From positions 48,731,501-48,795,500 of the forward strand of contig NC_134108.1 of assembly GCF_040939455.1 (NCBI RefSeq): DNA of 64,000 nucleotides, read 5' to 3'. Positions 47,903 to 60,034 of this stretch are shown one piece after another. Numbering within the stretch: the first letter of the stretch is position 1; every line of letters begins with the position of its first letter. The translations under genes were made by a program, and so were the position numbers. The stretch is from Microcebus murinus. Taxonomy: Eukaryota; Chordata; Mammalia; Primates; Cheirogaleidae. The notes beneath the pieces are model-generated. The model did not search any database. It was not told the DNA's origin and saw only the letters and a program-made list of their open reading frames with translations.

Positions 47903-50065
47903 CATAGAAAATAAAGGCACTAAAGCCTTTCTGCTTAAAGACAAGCAGACATTAACATGAAAATCATGTAGCCAGCTCAGATTTTACCTTCCTTATCCTG
48001 TTTATTCTTAAACAGAACAATAAGCATGAGCTTTCTTGCCTTTTTCGATTTCCAAATAAATTCTTAATTTAGAATTAATTAACCTAAAAGAAGGAAATGT
48101 TCTTCTTCAGCTTTTGAAAACCTCTGTGGATTAGAGCTGGCTTTTCACTTCAGTGGGCTCCCGCATGCCTTGGCTTCCACCAGTCACTGGTAGGACTTTG
48201 TGTGAAACCCCACCAGCAAGCGTATTTTTGAGTGACTCATCTTTAGTTCTAAAATGTGTTGCAGGGAGGCTGTTCTTACCGAGAGATGATTGCTGTGAGC
48301 CCACGCCATCCCAGCTCCTCGCCATGATGATTAAGAGTTGATTAAGAGCTGACCTTGCTACTGTGTATTGAGAATCCTGGCAGGAAATTGAACTAGAAAT
48401 TTGGAACAAGAGGCCAAGTAGTACATTCGTAACTTTTGGAAGAAGGTCAAAATACTATATTGTCTTTAATACTAGACAATGTATCCTTCATTTTATACTT
48501 TATTATAAATTAATATTTTGATTATTAATGTGCCATATCACAAATAATTTGGAATTCAGACAAAATAAAAAGCAATCAGGCATCCCTTTGTCTTAACATA
48601 ACCACTTTCAGCATTTAGTAAATTTCTTGCAGTCCTTTACTCTCTGTAAATACAGTTGTTTTTCTCTAACTCAAATGCTATCAATGTACCTATAGTTTCG
48701 GATTTTTCTTCTTAAACTTAATGCCGTGTCATAAACCTGAAATAATAATAGCTTTAAACTTTAAAATGTCTTCAAATGAGGATCTGAGTTTGTACCATGA
48801 TTCTTTGGTTGTAAACAACAGAAACCGAGTTTGGTCACCTTAAGTACAAAGGTAATATATCGAAGGGATGTGAGGAGCTCATTTAGGGACAGGAGGATAG
48901 AAAACCAGGCAAGAACAGGCAGTAGAAAGCACGCAGCATTTTCCCCTGGGCACTGCAACTACAATAGGTGCAGTCTTTCTCCATCCTCAAGGCACCACCC
49001 TCAAGATCCAGATCTTACAGAAGATAGTCTGGTTGGCTAGTTTGGCTCCTTTGCCTGATTTTTGGCAAGGAAAGACAGGGCGCTGAAAGTTAAGGGGCCA
49101 CGGGTTGCAGAATGGGAGCTAGGTGGCTGCACAAAAAGTGACCATGTCAGGGAACTCCTAACACCCTATTGTTCACCAAAGTCAGTTCAGTTGATCTTAG
49201 AGGCTGGAGGGAATAGATTGACCTTCCTGGGTAAAGGGTACTGCTTTTTGGTCAAAGGAACATTTTAAATCACGACTATTTTGATAAAACAATGCAAATA
49301 CTTTGCTTTATTTTGGGTTAGCAAAAAGCAGATTGAACCCAAAATTAGATTTCTATCTTACTTTTTGTAAATATGGAGTCTTCTAACTATTCTGACTGGA
49401 AAAGTAATTGTTCAGCTGTAGCAGCTGCCTCTGAAAATGCAGGAAGCTGGGTTGCAGTACGTCTTTCATGTAAATTGTGTTTAATGGGCATCTCGCTGAG
49501 TCTCTAATGCATATCTCCTTGACCTAGTACAGCCTGCAGTAACAGGTGGGCTTCTCAGACTTTCCTGCTGGCCTCTTGGCTGTCCCCTGCCTCTGGGACC
49601 CCAGAACGTCCCCAGGGGTGTGTGGTTTAGCCATGTGGGGTAGTGTGCAGCTGCTCAAGTGCACAGTAGGATGTTGGGGGATGGGGTATCCTGCTGTCCT
49701 GGGGCATTAGGCAGTTGGAAATGAACTTTAGCTAATGAGTCAAGAGATCAAAGTGAGAAAGACTGAGTGCCCTATTTGGCTAACAGTTGAAAGACTCTTC
49801 ACTTTTTGCTTTTTAACTAGTTATTGGACCAGATAAGCTATCTTTCTGACCTGTACTGTGGCGACAACATCTAATAGCCTCACTGTCCCAGAATGGTCTG
49901 GAACCCCATCTGCCACCCTCTCAATCTCTCTACCACTTAGCATTTTAGTTAATTAAGTAACTTAACTAGAACATCTTTGGGGTTTGGGGCCAATTGCCAT
50001 GGTAGTGCCAAGGAAAGAAGGTCATGAAGAGCAAGAAAATTCATTCTTTAGCCCCAATTTAATAG
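47903..50065. other. Mostly single-copy DNA, no gene recognised
   Basis: A stretch at 48795-49180 ('tttggttgtaaacaacagaa') resembles an old interspersed repeat, but I cannot name it. No coding region recognised. Confidence 0.4.
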
Positions 50066-50069
50066 TGTG

Positions 50070-50331
50070 TTTTGAGTACCTTTTATATATCAGGTTTGAC
50101 ACAGGCCTTGGGATACAGTGCTGACAGGATAGACAGGGTTTCTTAAAGCTAACAGTCTAGAAAGGAGACAGACAATTTAGAGAAATGATTATCATAAAAG
50201 GTGAAGAGTACCAGGCTAGGCAGAAGTTCAAGGCACTTAGAGAATACCCCATGGAGACCTAAGGCAGTCTAAGGTGGAGGAACATGCAAGTTTAGACTGG
50301 AGTATGAAGAAGTGTGTAAGCTAAGCTATGA
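50070..50331 (+). mobile_element. Old mammalian interspersed repeat, left of the minisatellite
   Basis: 'ttatatatcaggtttgacac', 'ggatacagtgctgacaggat' and 'aaggagacagacaatttaga' match the start of the same old repeat as at 39815. It is interrupted by the minisatellite and seems to continue at 51582. Confidence 0.5.
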
Positions 50332-51581
50332 AGAGGACCGTGGGGGCTAACACCTGAGCATGGGGGAGGGACGTGGGGGATAACACCTGAGCGTGGGGAA
50401 GGAACATGCCAGCTAACACCTGGGAGTGTGGAGGAGGAACGTGGCAGCTAACACCTGAGTGGAGGAGGAACGTGGGAGCTAATAATACCTGGGAATGTGG
50501 AGGAGGAACATGGAGTTCCTGGGAGTGTGGGGGAGAAATGTGGTGGCTAACACCTGAGTGGAGGAGGAACATGGGGGCTAACACCTTGGATGTGGAGGAG
50601 GGACGTGGGGGCTAAGGCCTGGGATATGGAGGAGGAACGTGTGAGCTAACACCTTGGATGTGGAGGAGGAACGTGTGAGCTAACACCTTGGATGTGGAGG
50701 AGGAACGTGGGGCTAACACCTGGGATGTGGAGGAGGAACATGGGAGCTAAGACCTTGGATGTGGAGGAGGGACGTGGGGGCTAAGGCCTGGGATGTGGAG
50801 GAGGGACGTGGGGGCTAACACCTGGGAGTGTGGAGGAGGGACGTGGGGGCTAACACCTGGGAGTGTGGAGGAGGGACGTGGGGGCTAACACCTGGGATGT
50901 GGAGGAGGGACGTGGGGGCTAAGGCCTGGGATGTGGAGGAGGGATGTGGGGGCTAACACCTGGGAGTGTGGAGGAGGGACCTGGGGGCTAACACCTGGGA
51001 GTGTGGAGGAGGGACCTGGGGGCTAACACCTGGGAGTGTGGAGGAGGGACGTGGGGGCTAACACCTGGGAGTGTGGAGGAGGGACGTGGGGGCTAACACC
51101 TGGGAGTGTGGAGGAGGGACGTGGGGGCTAAGGCCTGGGATGTGGAGGAGGGACGTGGGGGCTAACACCTGGGATGTGGAGGAGGGACCTGGGGGCTAAC
51201 GCCTGGGATGTGGAGGAGGGACGTGGGGGCTAACACCTGGGATGTAGAGGAGGGACCTGGGGGCTAACGCCTGGGATGTGGAGGAGGGACGTGGGAGCTA
51301 AGGCCTGGGATGTGGAGGAGGGACGTGGGAGCTAAGGCCTGGGATGTGGAGGAGGGACCTGGGGGCTAAGGCCTGGGATGTGGAGGAGGGACGTGGGGGC
51401 TAACACCTGGGATGTAGAGGAGGGACCTGGGGGCTAAGGCCTGGGATGTGGAGGAGGGACGTGGGGGCTAACACCTGGGATGTAGAGGAGGGACCTGGGG
51501 GCTAAGGCCTGGGATGTGGAGGAGGGACGTGGGGGCTAACACCTGGGATGTAGAGGAGGGACCTGGGGGCTAAGACCTGAG
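50332..51581. repeat. Minisatellite (VNTR), about 34-bp unit, roughly 36 copies
   Basis: Units are G-rich on the plus strand, built as gctaacacctgggatgtgg plus aggagggacgtgggg. Variants include aaggcc for aacacc, gggagtgtgg (one base longer) and acctggg for acgtggg. The left 300 bp has shorter, more diverged units; the right part is highly homogeneous. Its last 204 bp are three perfect copies of a 68-bp dimer (51366-51433, 51434-51501, 51502-51569). Open frames within it (for example 50321-50584, minus) are by-products of the repeat. Confidence 0.98.
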
Positions 51582-51850
51582 TGTAAGTCACCAGTTGGGA
51601 AGACTGGGGGGCAGTGAGGCCAGAATGGTCAAGGCGAGAGGTAAAGCCTTGGAGATAGAGGGAAGCCACCACATTCAAAAACCGAAATACATTGGGCATG
51701 TCTGAGGAGAAGAGATGGGCAGGGAGAAGGTAGCAGAAATCAGATTATGGAAGATTTTTCTGGTCATGTTAAAGAATCTGACTTTATGTAAGTGGCAATG
51801 GGGAGCTACTGAGGATTTACGCAGAGGAACAGATGTGAACGAGTTACTTC
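51582..51850 (+). mobile_element. Old mammalian interspersed repeat, right of the minisatellite
   Basis: 'cagattatggaagatttttc' and 'gtaagtggcaatggggagct' match the later part of the same old repeat seen at 50070-50331. Confidence 0.5.
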
Positions 51851-52144
51851 TCTGCTCTTCATGGACCTTCCTCCAAAGTGGTTGGAGCCTTTGGAGTGAA
51901 GGAACTGCTAGAATATGAAAGTCCATCAAGGTCCAAAGCATTTCTGCCTCAGTCAAAGTCAGAAAGCGCAGAACAACCTCTGGATATAATGACCCCCTTC
52001 CCAAGATACTTAAGCCAGGGATCCCCTGGAGATCCTTAGGAATGGGCTAGTCCCCAGCCAGCATGGCATTTCTCTGTGCTCCCTCACAGATGGCATCTTG
52101 GACAGAGTGGTGGCTAAAAGAGAAATCAAGGCTCATCTCAGTCC

Positions 52145-52260
52145 AAAGTCCTCACTGTGCTGATGAGCAAGCCGAGGCCCAGAGAGGTAAAGAGCCTTAT
52201 CTGAGGTCACACAGCCACTCGGGAAAGAGTCGGAGCTGAGGCCCACGTCTGACTCCCAGG
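52145..52260 (-). mobile_element. MIR SINE fragment
   Basis: 'gccgaggcccagagaggtaa', 'ctgaggtcacacagccactc' fit a reversed MIR core. Confidence 0.8.
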
Positions 52261-53380
52261 GCTTCAGCCACAGATTAGCATCACATCCTTCCTGGTCTAC
52301 CTGGGCTTTGCTGTATAAACCTGCCTCGCAGGTGACTTTAGAAGGGCTGGGTGTCTAGGGCCTCTGCCTGCCTCACACCCCTCACTCCAAAGGTGGCCAG
52401 AGTGATGGTTCTAAAGGGCAGGATGTAGTTTCAGGGGGGCTCTCTGTGTGCCAAGACAATATTCAGAGAGGCCTGCCTGGACGCTGGCCTGCCGCTGCCC
52501 TGCGTGGCGGGTGGAGGAGGGGCAGAGGCATGGGGCGGCGCCGAGTGGAGTCTGAGTGAAGACGCAGAGTGCTCCTAGTTCCGACGCCTGGTGTCTAACG
52601 TGTCTTGGAGAACTGCTGAGATCCTTGGTGCTTTCCCACTGCTTGGTTCCCAGCACTGCCCACAGTGCAGAGGACCAGGAGTCCAAACAGAAAACTAACT
52701 GATGATTAAAATAAACAACAAGGACCTCGGATGAGAAGACTAAAGAAGATGCAGCGTGTCCGGACAGCTCCCCCGCAGATCATAGGATGACTGACGCTGG
52801 CCCTAAAAGCCCAACATTCAAAGACAAAAGTGCCAAGTGAAAAGCTGCAGGGCAAAGAGAGGGAAGAAAGCAGCAGAGGGGGAGGGCCTGGCAGACATCA
52901 GAGGAGGTGCCAGGCACAGGAAGACGCAGGCACAGGCACTGACGCTGGTGCTGCAGTCCCACCAAAGAGCAGCGAGAAGGAACACCAAGAACAGAAGGCC
53001 GAGAGGAGAAGACAGATAAAACCAGCTGCTAGAGCATTCCAGCTCTCTGGGAGTACTTAGTGGAGACAAGCAGCCCTTAGTACACCTCAAGAAGCCCTGA
53101 GTACAGCACTGTATCCAAGCAGATGCAATCGATGATATTCATCATAAAGCCACTCAGCCACCTAAAGGTTAAAGGGCAATCTAGATAATATTTCATACGT
53201 GAGCCATACCGTCTCAACTCTACCTGTGTATAGTAGCTCGAAAGCGACCATAGGCTATGTATAAATGAATGCGCTGGCTATGTTATAATAAAACTTTATT
53301 TACAAAAACAATATGCTCTGTCTACTTAGGCAGGAAAATAAGTTATATGTTTCCTTTTTTCTTTTTTCTTCTTCTTTTTT
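52261..53380. other. Single-copy DNA, no gene recognised
   Basis: A purine-rich part (52840-53010) yields charged open frames on the plus strand opposed by frames on the minus strand. No protein family recognised and no sign of a processed pseudogene tail. Confidence 0.4.
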
Positions 53381-53516
53381 TAGGAGATGAGGTTTCACTA
53401 TATTGCCTAGCTGGAGTGCAGTGGCTATTCACAGGCACAATCACAGCACGCTACAGCCCCAAACTTCTAGGCTCAAGTGACCCTCCTGCCTCAACCTCCT
53501 GAGTAGCTGGGACTGT
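53381..53516 (-). mobile_element. FLAM or AluJ left monomer, antisense
   Basis: 'gctggagtgcagtggctatt', 'cacaggcacaatcacagcac' and 'cctcctgagtagctgggact' are the left 7SL-derived monomer only. 'tattcacaggcacaatcac' is typical of FLAM and early Alu. Confidence 0.85.
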
Positions 53517-54735
53517 ATTTTCTTAGGAACAATTTGATTGCTAGGGGCAACTTAGCCCATTTGAGCTAGTATAGGTAAAGTCAGGACTTTTTTTTTTTAA
53601 AGGATTCAACAGGCAACTAAATGGGAACATCAAAAAATGGGGAGACATCAAAAATGGAAGACACCAAATATGGGAAACAAAATTCAACCCCATCCACTAG
53701 CACCAAGTCAAGAGAGCCGAGGAGATAAACTTCCTACCATCTCTGAGGAAGCCATGAGGCAGCTCCGTTCTCCCAATTCACTCTCTCTTCACAGACTCTC
53801 CCTATTTAGTTACCAGTGCAAAATATTGTTGATGGTGGTTGAACCAATCCAGTCCTAACTTTATATAAACTTTCAGTTGAAGTGTCCATGATTGTCCAAC
53901 TGGGTTTTTTAGTGTTCTTATCCCAAATTTTTGGTAAAAAGAATTTGATTGGCTCAGAATAGCATAGATGTCTGCCTTTGTCCAGGTAGCTGTGGCTTGT
54001 GGGACCAGTTCATGTGGTGAAACTAAGGAAGCCAGAGCAGGAAGCAGGCATGGGGGGTGAGAACACAGTGAGTAGCATCACTACTGTATTCATTCTGCTA
54101 TATAGAAAATTCCAAATACCCTTCTATGATACTGAACAATTAATATGAATCCATTTTGGAAAGCAATATAGTGCTACTTATTCAAATTTAGTAACTGTTT
54201 GACTAAGAAATTCTGGGTCAAATGACCCAGTAATTATGCTCCTGGGTTTATATACTAATAGTTGAAAGAAAAATCTCAGGCCTGTCTACAAGGAGACATA
54301 GCTGGGAACGTGCCTTCTGATGCCACTGGTGGTGTTAGGAAGTTGGAGGCAATTCGGCATTGTTCTTGGGAGACTGGAATGTGGTGGAAGCACCCTGTGA
54401 GATCCAACAGTGAGAAGCAGGATTTAGATGCTCACATGGCCACTAGGGACACAGGGCAGCTTAAAGGAATGGTGCTGAGAGGAAAGGGTAAGAAACCCAG
54501 TGTGATCTCACACCACACACCACCAGTAATGTAAATACAAAATATATGCACAGAAAACATATATTCTGCAGGAATGTGCTCATCAGGAGCAAAATAATAC
54601 CCCTTAAAAATATATTGGAGACTTCTGACTATGATGGACTAGCTTGTAATGAACTAATCCTCTTACCAAGAGCAACTATAAAAGCTGAATAAAATCTGTG
54701 TGTGACTATGATCTTACTTAGAAAAACATTCCATC
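53517..54735. other. Mostly single-copy DNA, no gene recognised
   Basis: At 54110-54290 ('tccattttggaaagcaatat', 'ctgggtcaaatgacccagta') there may be a decayed L1 fragment. No gene recognised. Confidence 0.4.
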
Positions 54736-54738
54736 TTT

Positions 54739-55082
54739 GTAGATAGAATTAATGATCCCAAAATGAGATCCTCCCGGATTACCTTGGTGAGTCATAAGTC
54801 CAGTGATAGATATCCTTATAAGACACAGAGAGAAGGCAGAGACGGGAGAAGCTTGTGGGAAGATCGGAGTTACAAAGTCATGGGCCAAGGAATGCCTGGG
54901 GCCACCCGAGAGTGGAAGAGGGAAGGCGAGATTCTCCCACAGAGCCTTTAGAAGGTGTGTGGCCCTGCTGACACCTTGATTTCAGACTTCTGTCCCCCTG
55001 GACTGTGATAGAATAAATTTCTTTAGTTTTAAGCCACCCAGTTTGTGGTCATTTGTCATGGCAACCCTAGGAAGCTAACACA
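54739..55082 (+). mobile_element. MLT1-type MaLR LTR
   Basis: 'tatccttataagacacagag', 'gggccaaggaatgcctgggg', 'gctgacaccttgatttcaga', 'aagccacccagtttgtggtc' and an end 'gaagctaacaca' give the MLT1 order. Confidence 0.85.
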
Positions 55083-55389
55083 GTACTATTACTGTTTCCC
55101 AAACAATACAAAACTTTGTTAATTTTCTCCACAATACAGTTTTTTCTAATTCATAAATTTCTACTCTTAGACAACAAAATGTTATTGTTGTCTGACATTT
55201 AGTTCTATGTATATTTTAAACCCAACAAGACATTATGATTGGTCAAATTTTAAAATTGCCTAACTTTCTAAATTAAAAATGGTTTCTTAATTCACATTCC
55301 TTGGGTAGTATAATTAAATGGTCATTTATTTTCCCTTGTGAAATAAATGCCTTTCATATTTTTGTCAGTTTTCCTATTGGGCTTATTAG

Positions 55390-55690
55390 CATTTTCTTGA
55401 CTTGTGAAAAATTTTCATATGTAGGAGAGTACACACTTTGTCATATATATTTTTAAAATATTTTCTCCTCTATGTTGTCTTTTAATGTTGTGTATGGCAG
55501 GGCTTGGTTTTGCACATATACTTTAATTTCTTATGTCCCATTATGATTTTGTTCATTGCTTTTAAGCTTAGAAATTCCCTCCCACTCCAGAAATTTGGTA
55601 GACAGGTACTCACTTGTTTTTCTTCTAATTTTTTAATAGAAAGATTTTTAAACTTTTAACCTGTTAATCTATATTTAACTTAATGGGAGG
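55390..55690 (-). mobile_element. Decayed L1, antisense
   Basis: 'aaaatattttctcctctatg' and 'gcttagaaattccctcccac' fit the reverse of an old L1 ORF2 end. Confidence 0.55.
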
Positions 55691-57415
55691 AGGTAGAAAA
55701 CTCTTGATTCATTAGGCTAAAAGCTTTACCTACAGCCCTCAGGGTGGCCAGCCGTGTGTCTCTGTTGTTGAAGATGGGCTTCAGGCATCAAAGAAGACAC
55801 AGAGCTGGTCCTGGACTGAAATTACAAGACCCAGCAGACTTTGGCTCTGGTGTTAAGGGCTGATGACACAGCTTATGTACCAACTCACTGAATGCTTAGC
55901 CAAAGATTGTCCTCCACGACAATGGACCTAGAAACTGCCACCAGACTGCCTCCTGAGTGGTATCATTCTGTCTTGTGGGGCTCCAAAATAAATTAAAAAG
56001 GCAGCCAAACTTTGAGCATTGAGAGAATGCTAAGCAGAGCCTGGGTCAACACTCCCTTCCTCCACTGCAACAAAGCCCCGAGACTTTGGAGCTGTGGGGC
56101 CATCTGCTCTGAGCCCTGGGTTTGCAGTGCAGAAGAGAGAGTGTCTTCAGGCTTTGCAAACAGCTCCATCAGCGCCCTCCTTGCCAAAGGCCAGGCCTGG
56201 GTTGCCTTCCCTAACAACACTCATAGCTCAATCTGGGCTGTAGGGTTGGCAGTGGAGGCCTGGCCCAGCTGCTGTCCTGGGATATAAGGAAGGGACATGT
56301 CTGAGAGCAGAGGGAGGGGCAGAGAGGGGCTATAAAGACAGATAAGACCACACCTGGGCCTGCCTGCACGGCTGACAGAATGCTGAACACCTCATGTGAT
56401 AAGGAAGAAAAGCCAGAGCCCTGGGTAAACTGAGCTCCAGATCTGTTTTCCCCATTTACTAGCTGTGCAGCCTTGGGTAAGTGACCCACTTTCTCTGAGG
56501 CTCAATATCATGGAAACCCAGGGGAGTCATACAAGACCGCCTCTAAGATTCCTTCCAGCCCTGACTCTTTCTGATGCTATTATACAACCCAAACTCCGAG
56601 CAGACCCAGTTGGTTCCCTGTATAGAGAAGGTGGCCCTGTGTGGAGAAGAAGGTCACAAATAGACAGCTACAGGCTCCCCAGAGTTAAGTGCGATCTGCA
56701 AATCCAGGCGGGTTGGCTTTCACGTGCACTCTGCGTGGTGTAGGAAGTTCTGCTCATGGTTTGGCACCAGCCTGTTCAGTGACACCTGTCGCATAGTGAT
56801 TAAATGCCTCGGCGACAAAAGATAATGCTATCAGCTCTCAGCTGTTTCAGTAATAAAGTGGATGTTCATCCACAGTGGTGGAAACATGATTTATCAAAAT
56901 GTTCTGAAACAAATTATTATTTAGCTATCTTTATTTTCTGCCATCATTTTCATTATCACTGTTGTGTACAATATTTGCAAAACACAAATTTAACACCCTT
57001 CCGGTAAAAGAAAGAATGTTGTCTCATGCTCATTTACTGTGTGTTCCCATTAATAATAGTAATTGTGAAAGCTAAGGGGCAATTATTCATTTAATACAAA
57101 GTGTACTCCAATGTTACAGCAACTCCCCACTGCAAGGCACTGTAATCACTGTTGGGTTTGGTTACACTATGACTTAACCTGACACACACAGTGCGGCTCC
57201 CAGGACATGGCTCTTACCTGCACACTCAGAAAGTCTGTAATACACAGACCCCTTTACCCCAACCCAACATTCAGGGACTGATAAGTGACTGTACTCAGAT
57301 TTCTCTTAGTGACTGTAGGTTCTTCTCTCCCCTTCCTTCCACCTGTCTGTCTGTATTCAGTATGCTCATCTAGCCACTACTCTGGTCGGAAATGCTGGCC
57401 CTGCTGGTTATGTGC
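55691..57415. other. Mostly single-copy DNA, no gene recognised
   Basis: Apart from a MIR fragment near 56430-56570, no repeat or gene was recognised. Frames at 55993-56489 overlap on both strands. Confidence 0.4.
56430..56570 (+). mobile_element. MIR fragment
   Basis: 'ttactagctgtgcagccttg' and 'gtaagtgacccactttctct' match the MIR core. Confidence 0.7.
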
Positions 57416-57418
57416 ACC

Positions 57419-57787
57419 TGCCATGGTCTGCATATGGCTTGTCCCCACCAAAACTCACATTGAGGCTTGGTTCTCATGTGGCAGTGCTGGGAGGTGGTGC
57501 CTTTAAGAGATGATTAGGTCATTAAGATGGATTAATTCCTTTCTCCTAAGACTGGATGAGCTGTTGCAGGAATAGATTATTTCCCAAGAAAGCAGGATGT
57601 TATAAATCAAGGTTGCCTCTCCTGTTTTCCCCTCTGTTTCTCTGCCATGTTTTGGTGCAGCACGAGGCACTCCCCAGAAGCTGTCAGATGCAGCTGCCCA
57701 ATCTTGCACTAAATAAACCTCTTTTCTTTATAAATTACACAGTCTCAGGTATTCTGTTGTAGCAACACAAAAAGGACTAAGAAAACA
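57419..57787 (+). mobile_element. MaLR LTR (MST/THE1-like)
   Basis: 'tgccatggtctgcatatggc', 'cctttaagagatgattaggt', 'ctctgccatgttttggtgca', 'aataaacctcttttctttat' and 'ggactaagaaaaca' follow the MST/THE1 order. TG...CA ends are present, but no clear 5-bp duplication. Confidence 0.85.
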
Positions 57788-57943
57788 TCTTTGGAGTTTA
57801 TCCTAAAAGAAATTTCTTTCTTATAGCTGCATTTCTCTAGGGAATAATCCAGCTTTGTGGAGCATCCTTGAATGCAAACTACTACAGGGTGTGTACTATA
57901 TCCTGCTAGGGAGCCCTGTTAAGTGACAGGGATTCCCAGGTAC

Positions 57944-58036
57944 ATGGTGTGTATGTGTGTGCGTGTGTGCACGTGTCTCTGTGTTATAAAGAGAGACAGA
58001 GACAGAAATAGAGACAGAGATAATATGTGTGTGTTT
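57944..58036. repeat. Mixed TG and GAGACA simple repeats
   Basis: Interrupted TG runs on both sides of a short purine stretch with repeated 'gagacaga'. Confidence 0.85.
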
Positions 58037-58469
58037 GCTGGTTGTTTTCTTTTCTGTGCAAAGAATATGATTTTTGGAGAATAGAGATGATTAATTGGTG
58101 TTGATATTATTCTGCTCAGGTACTCTTGAATATCAACATTCTATTGGAAAATTAAAGACCAATATTTTATAGCAAATACATAGACCTCAATTTCAGTCCA
58201 TTGGAAAAAATGTACATAATATTGATTTGGATTGCTATCTTGAAGATAAATCTTAACTTTATATCAATAATAGTTATTTTCAGAGAAGGAGCTAAAGATA
58301 TTGAATGTCATTTTTTGAGATTTGCAGGTTACTGAAAACAGGTCAGATATGGAAAGTATTTTATGGGTGTAATGGGGGAAACTTGAAAAGCAAAATGTGC
58401 TGGAGGCTATAAAAGTTAGACTATGTGAAATTCAGAATTCACACAATCTGCTTAATAACAACAACAACC

Positions 58470-58560
58470 ATAACAGTAGAAAAGGCATATGTACTGGGCA
58501 CTATTCTAACTTTATTTATTAACTCATTTAATCCTTATGACAACCCTAGCACACTGTAAG
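58470..58560 (-). mobile_element. MIR fragment
   Basis: 'gtactgggcactattctaac', 'aactcatttaatccttatga' fit a reversed MIR 3' half. Confidence 0.65.
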
Positions 58561-58779
58561 GCACTGTTTTCTTTCTCTCTCTCTCCATCTTCCTGTTCAC
58601 TTCATCCTTAAATGGCAGGAGTGCTGCTCCAGTTGGTCCCCTGGTAAGTGGCCAAATATTTCTCCCTTTTTCCTGCCTGGAGTGGACAGGTCACGCACTG
58701 CTCTTTGTCTAAAGGCTTGGCCAGTTCCTTCTGACCCCTCCTCTGAGGCAGCTAGGTCCAGGATAACTGGCCACTGGGC

Positions 58780-58780
<1 letters not shown>

Positions 58781-58813
<33 letters not shown>
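58781..58813. repeat. (TG)n microsatellite
   Basis: A pure TG run of about 30 bp. Confidence 0.97.
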
Positions 58814-58815
<2 letters not shown>

Positions 58816-59625
58816 CTGTCTCTCGCTCTTCTCCCCAGGTCTGCAGGTTTAAAGTTGGTTTGGCTTGTTTTATAATCATTCATGGCAAGATCTGAGACCT
58901 GGGTTTGAGTATTGAGGGCTTAAACTGGGCAAAGCAAATCAAGCTTTGGACGAAGGTTCTTTAGAACTTCCTGGTTTAAGGAAAAATGACAGTTTATATG
59001 GCCTAGCCCAGCATTCTAGAACACTCTGCATTTGGGTTCTGTGCCAAATGCATAGCTCATAGTCATAGCAGACTTCCTTCCTCCCTCTAGGTCCCTTCAA
59101 CAGGAAGTAATGTGGTCTTGATACTGTCCCTCATTATTTCCCCAAGGGACTTGGTAAGGTTGTGGGTGGAATTAGGTATTTCTGCATCCCTGACCACCAT
59201 CCATTAGCACTCTTTCACTCATGGTGTGTATCCACAAAATCTCAACAACATATCCAGCAATATGGACTTGGGATTATTTGTCTGTGGAAAAGGATTTGTG
59301 CTAAACCTTCACACTTCTCCCCTCCTGTGTGACCCAGGGTAAAGTTTGATTGAGCTTAAAAAGTCAGGCTTCTCTCTGGAACAGCACATTCTTTGGGTTC
59401 ACCTCAAGCTTTGACCTTTTCACACTTGTTCCGCCAACATAACCCAACCTCGTTACAACACACATTCTATTAAAAGACCATACATAGACTTCTCTCTAGT
59501 CTTAAAAAGTATTGAAATTTTGAGTCTGAATCCTGAGACTCTCTTCTCTGCATCTTGATGTTCACTTTGGGATGACAAAGACAACTTATTTGTTCTTGAA
59601 GCCATGAGTGGTTAAAAAAATCTCA
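58814..59625. other. Single-copy DNA, nothing recognised
   Basis: No gene or repeat recognised and no notable open frame. Confidence 0.45.
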
Positions 59626-59629
59626 AATT

Positions 59630-59995
59630 CATCCATTTCTGATTCCCCTTCTTTCTGAGCACCCAGGAGTACTACCTCCATAGTTAGGTGAGGTCCTATG
59701 ACCAGGTCTGTCCAATGGGCTGTGACTGGAAGTGTAACTTATGGGCCAAAGAGTTTAACAGCTGTCATGAGAGCTTCAAGTGCTCCCTTCCCTGTGAGTG
59801 ATTATAGAGAAAGCCTCAAGTTGCAGAGATAGTCAGAAGAGGGTTGGCTATATTGGTGCATAGAGAAGCATTGCCTTGGGAAGTTGCCTAGGCATTGCAG
59901 GTAACATTGTGAAGTAATAATCTTTTTTGTGTGAGGCCACTGTGATCTAGGGGGTTGTCTGTTACTATAGCATAACAGCCTATTTTGACTACTAA
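59630..59995 (+). mobile_element. Old MaLR LTR remnant (MLT1J-type, uncertain)
   Basis: 'gtccaatgggctgtgactgg', 'gaagtgtaacttatgggcca' and 'tgttactatagcataacagc' resemble the older MLT1 LTRs. Diverged; the subfamily is a guess. Confidence 0.45.
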
Positions 59996-60034
59996 ATCAC
60001 GCCACGTTGAAACTTTACATTTTATTTTCATGTA

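Noticed and set aside
50321..50584. Open frame with repeated HSQVL-type peptide on the minus strand
   Set aside because: It is a translation of the minisatellite; units of changing length shift the frame further on.
50332..51581. CRISPR-like array
   Set aside because: Units are directly joined without unique spacers, and the genome is a primate one. It is a minisatellite.
52830..53060. Charged, lysine/glutamate-rich frame that might be a processed pseudogene
   Set aside because: No poly-A tail, no target duplication, no recognisable parent protein; purine-rich composition explains it.
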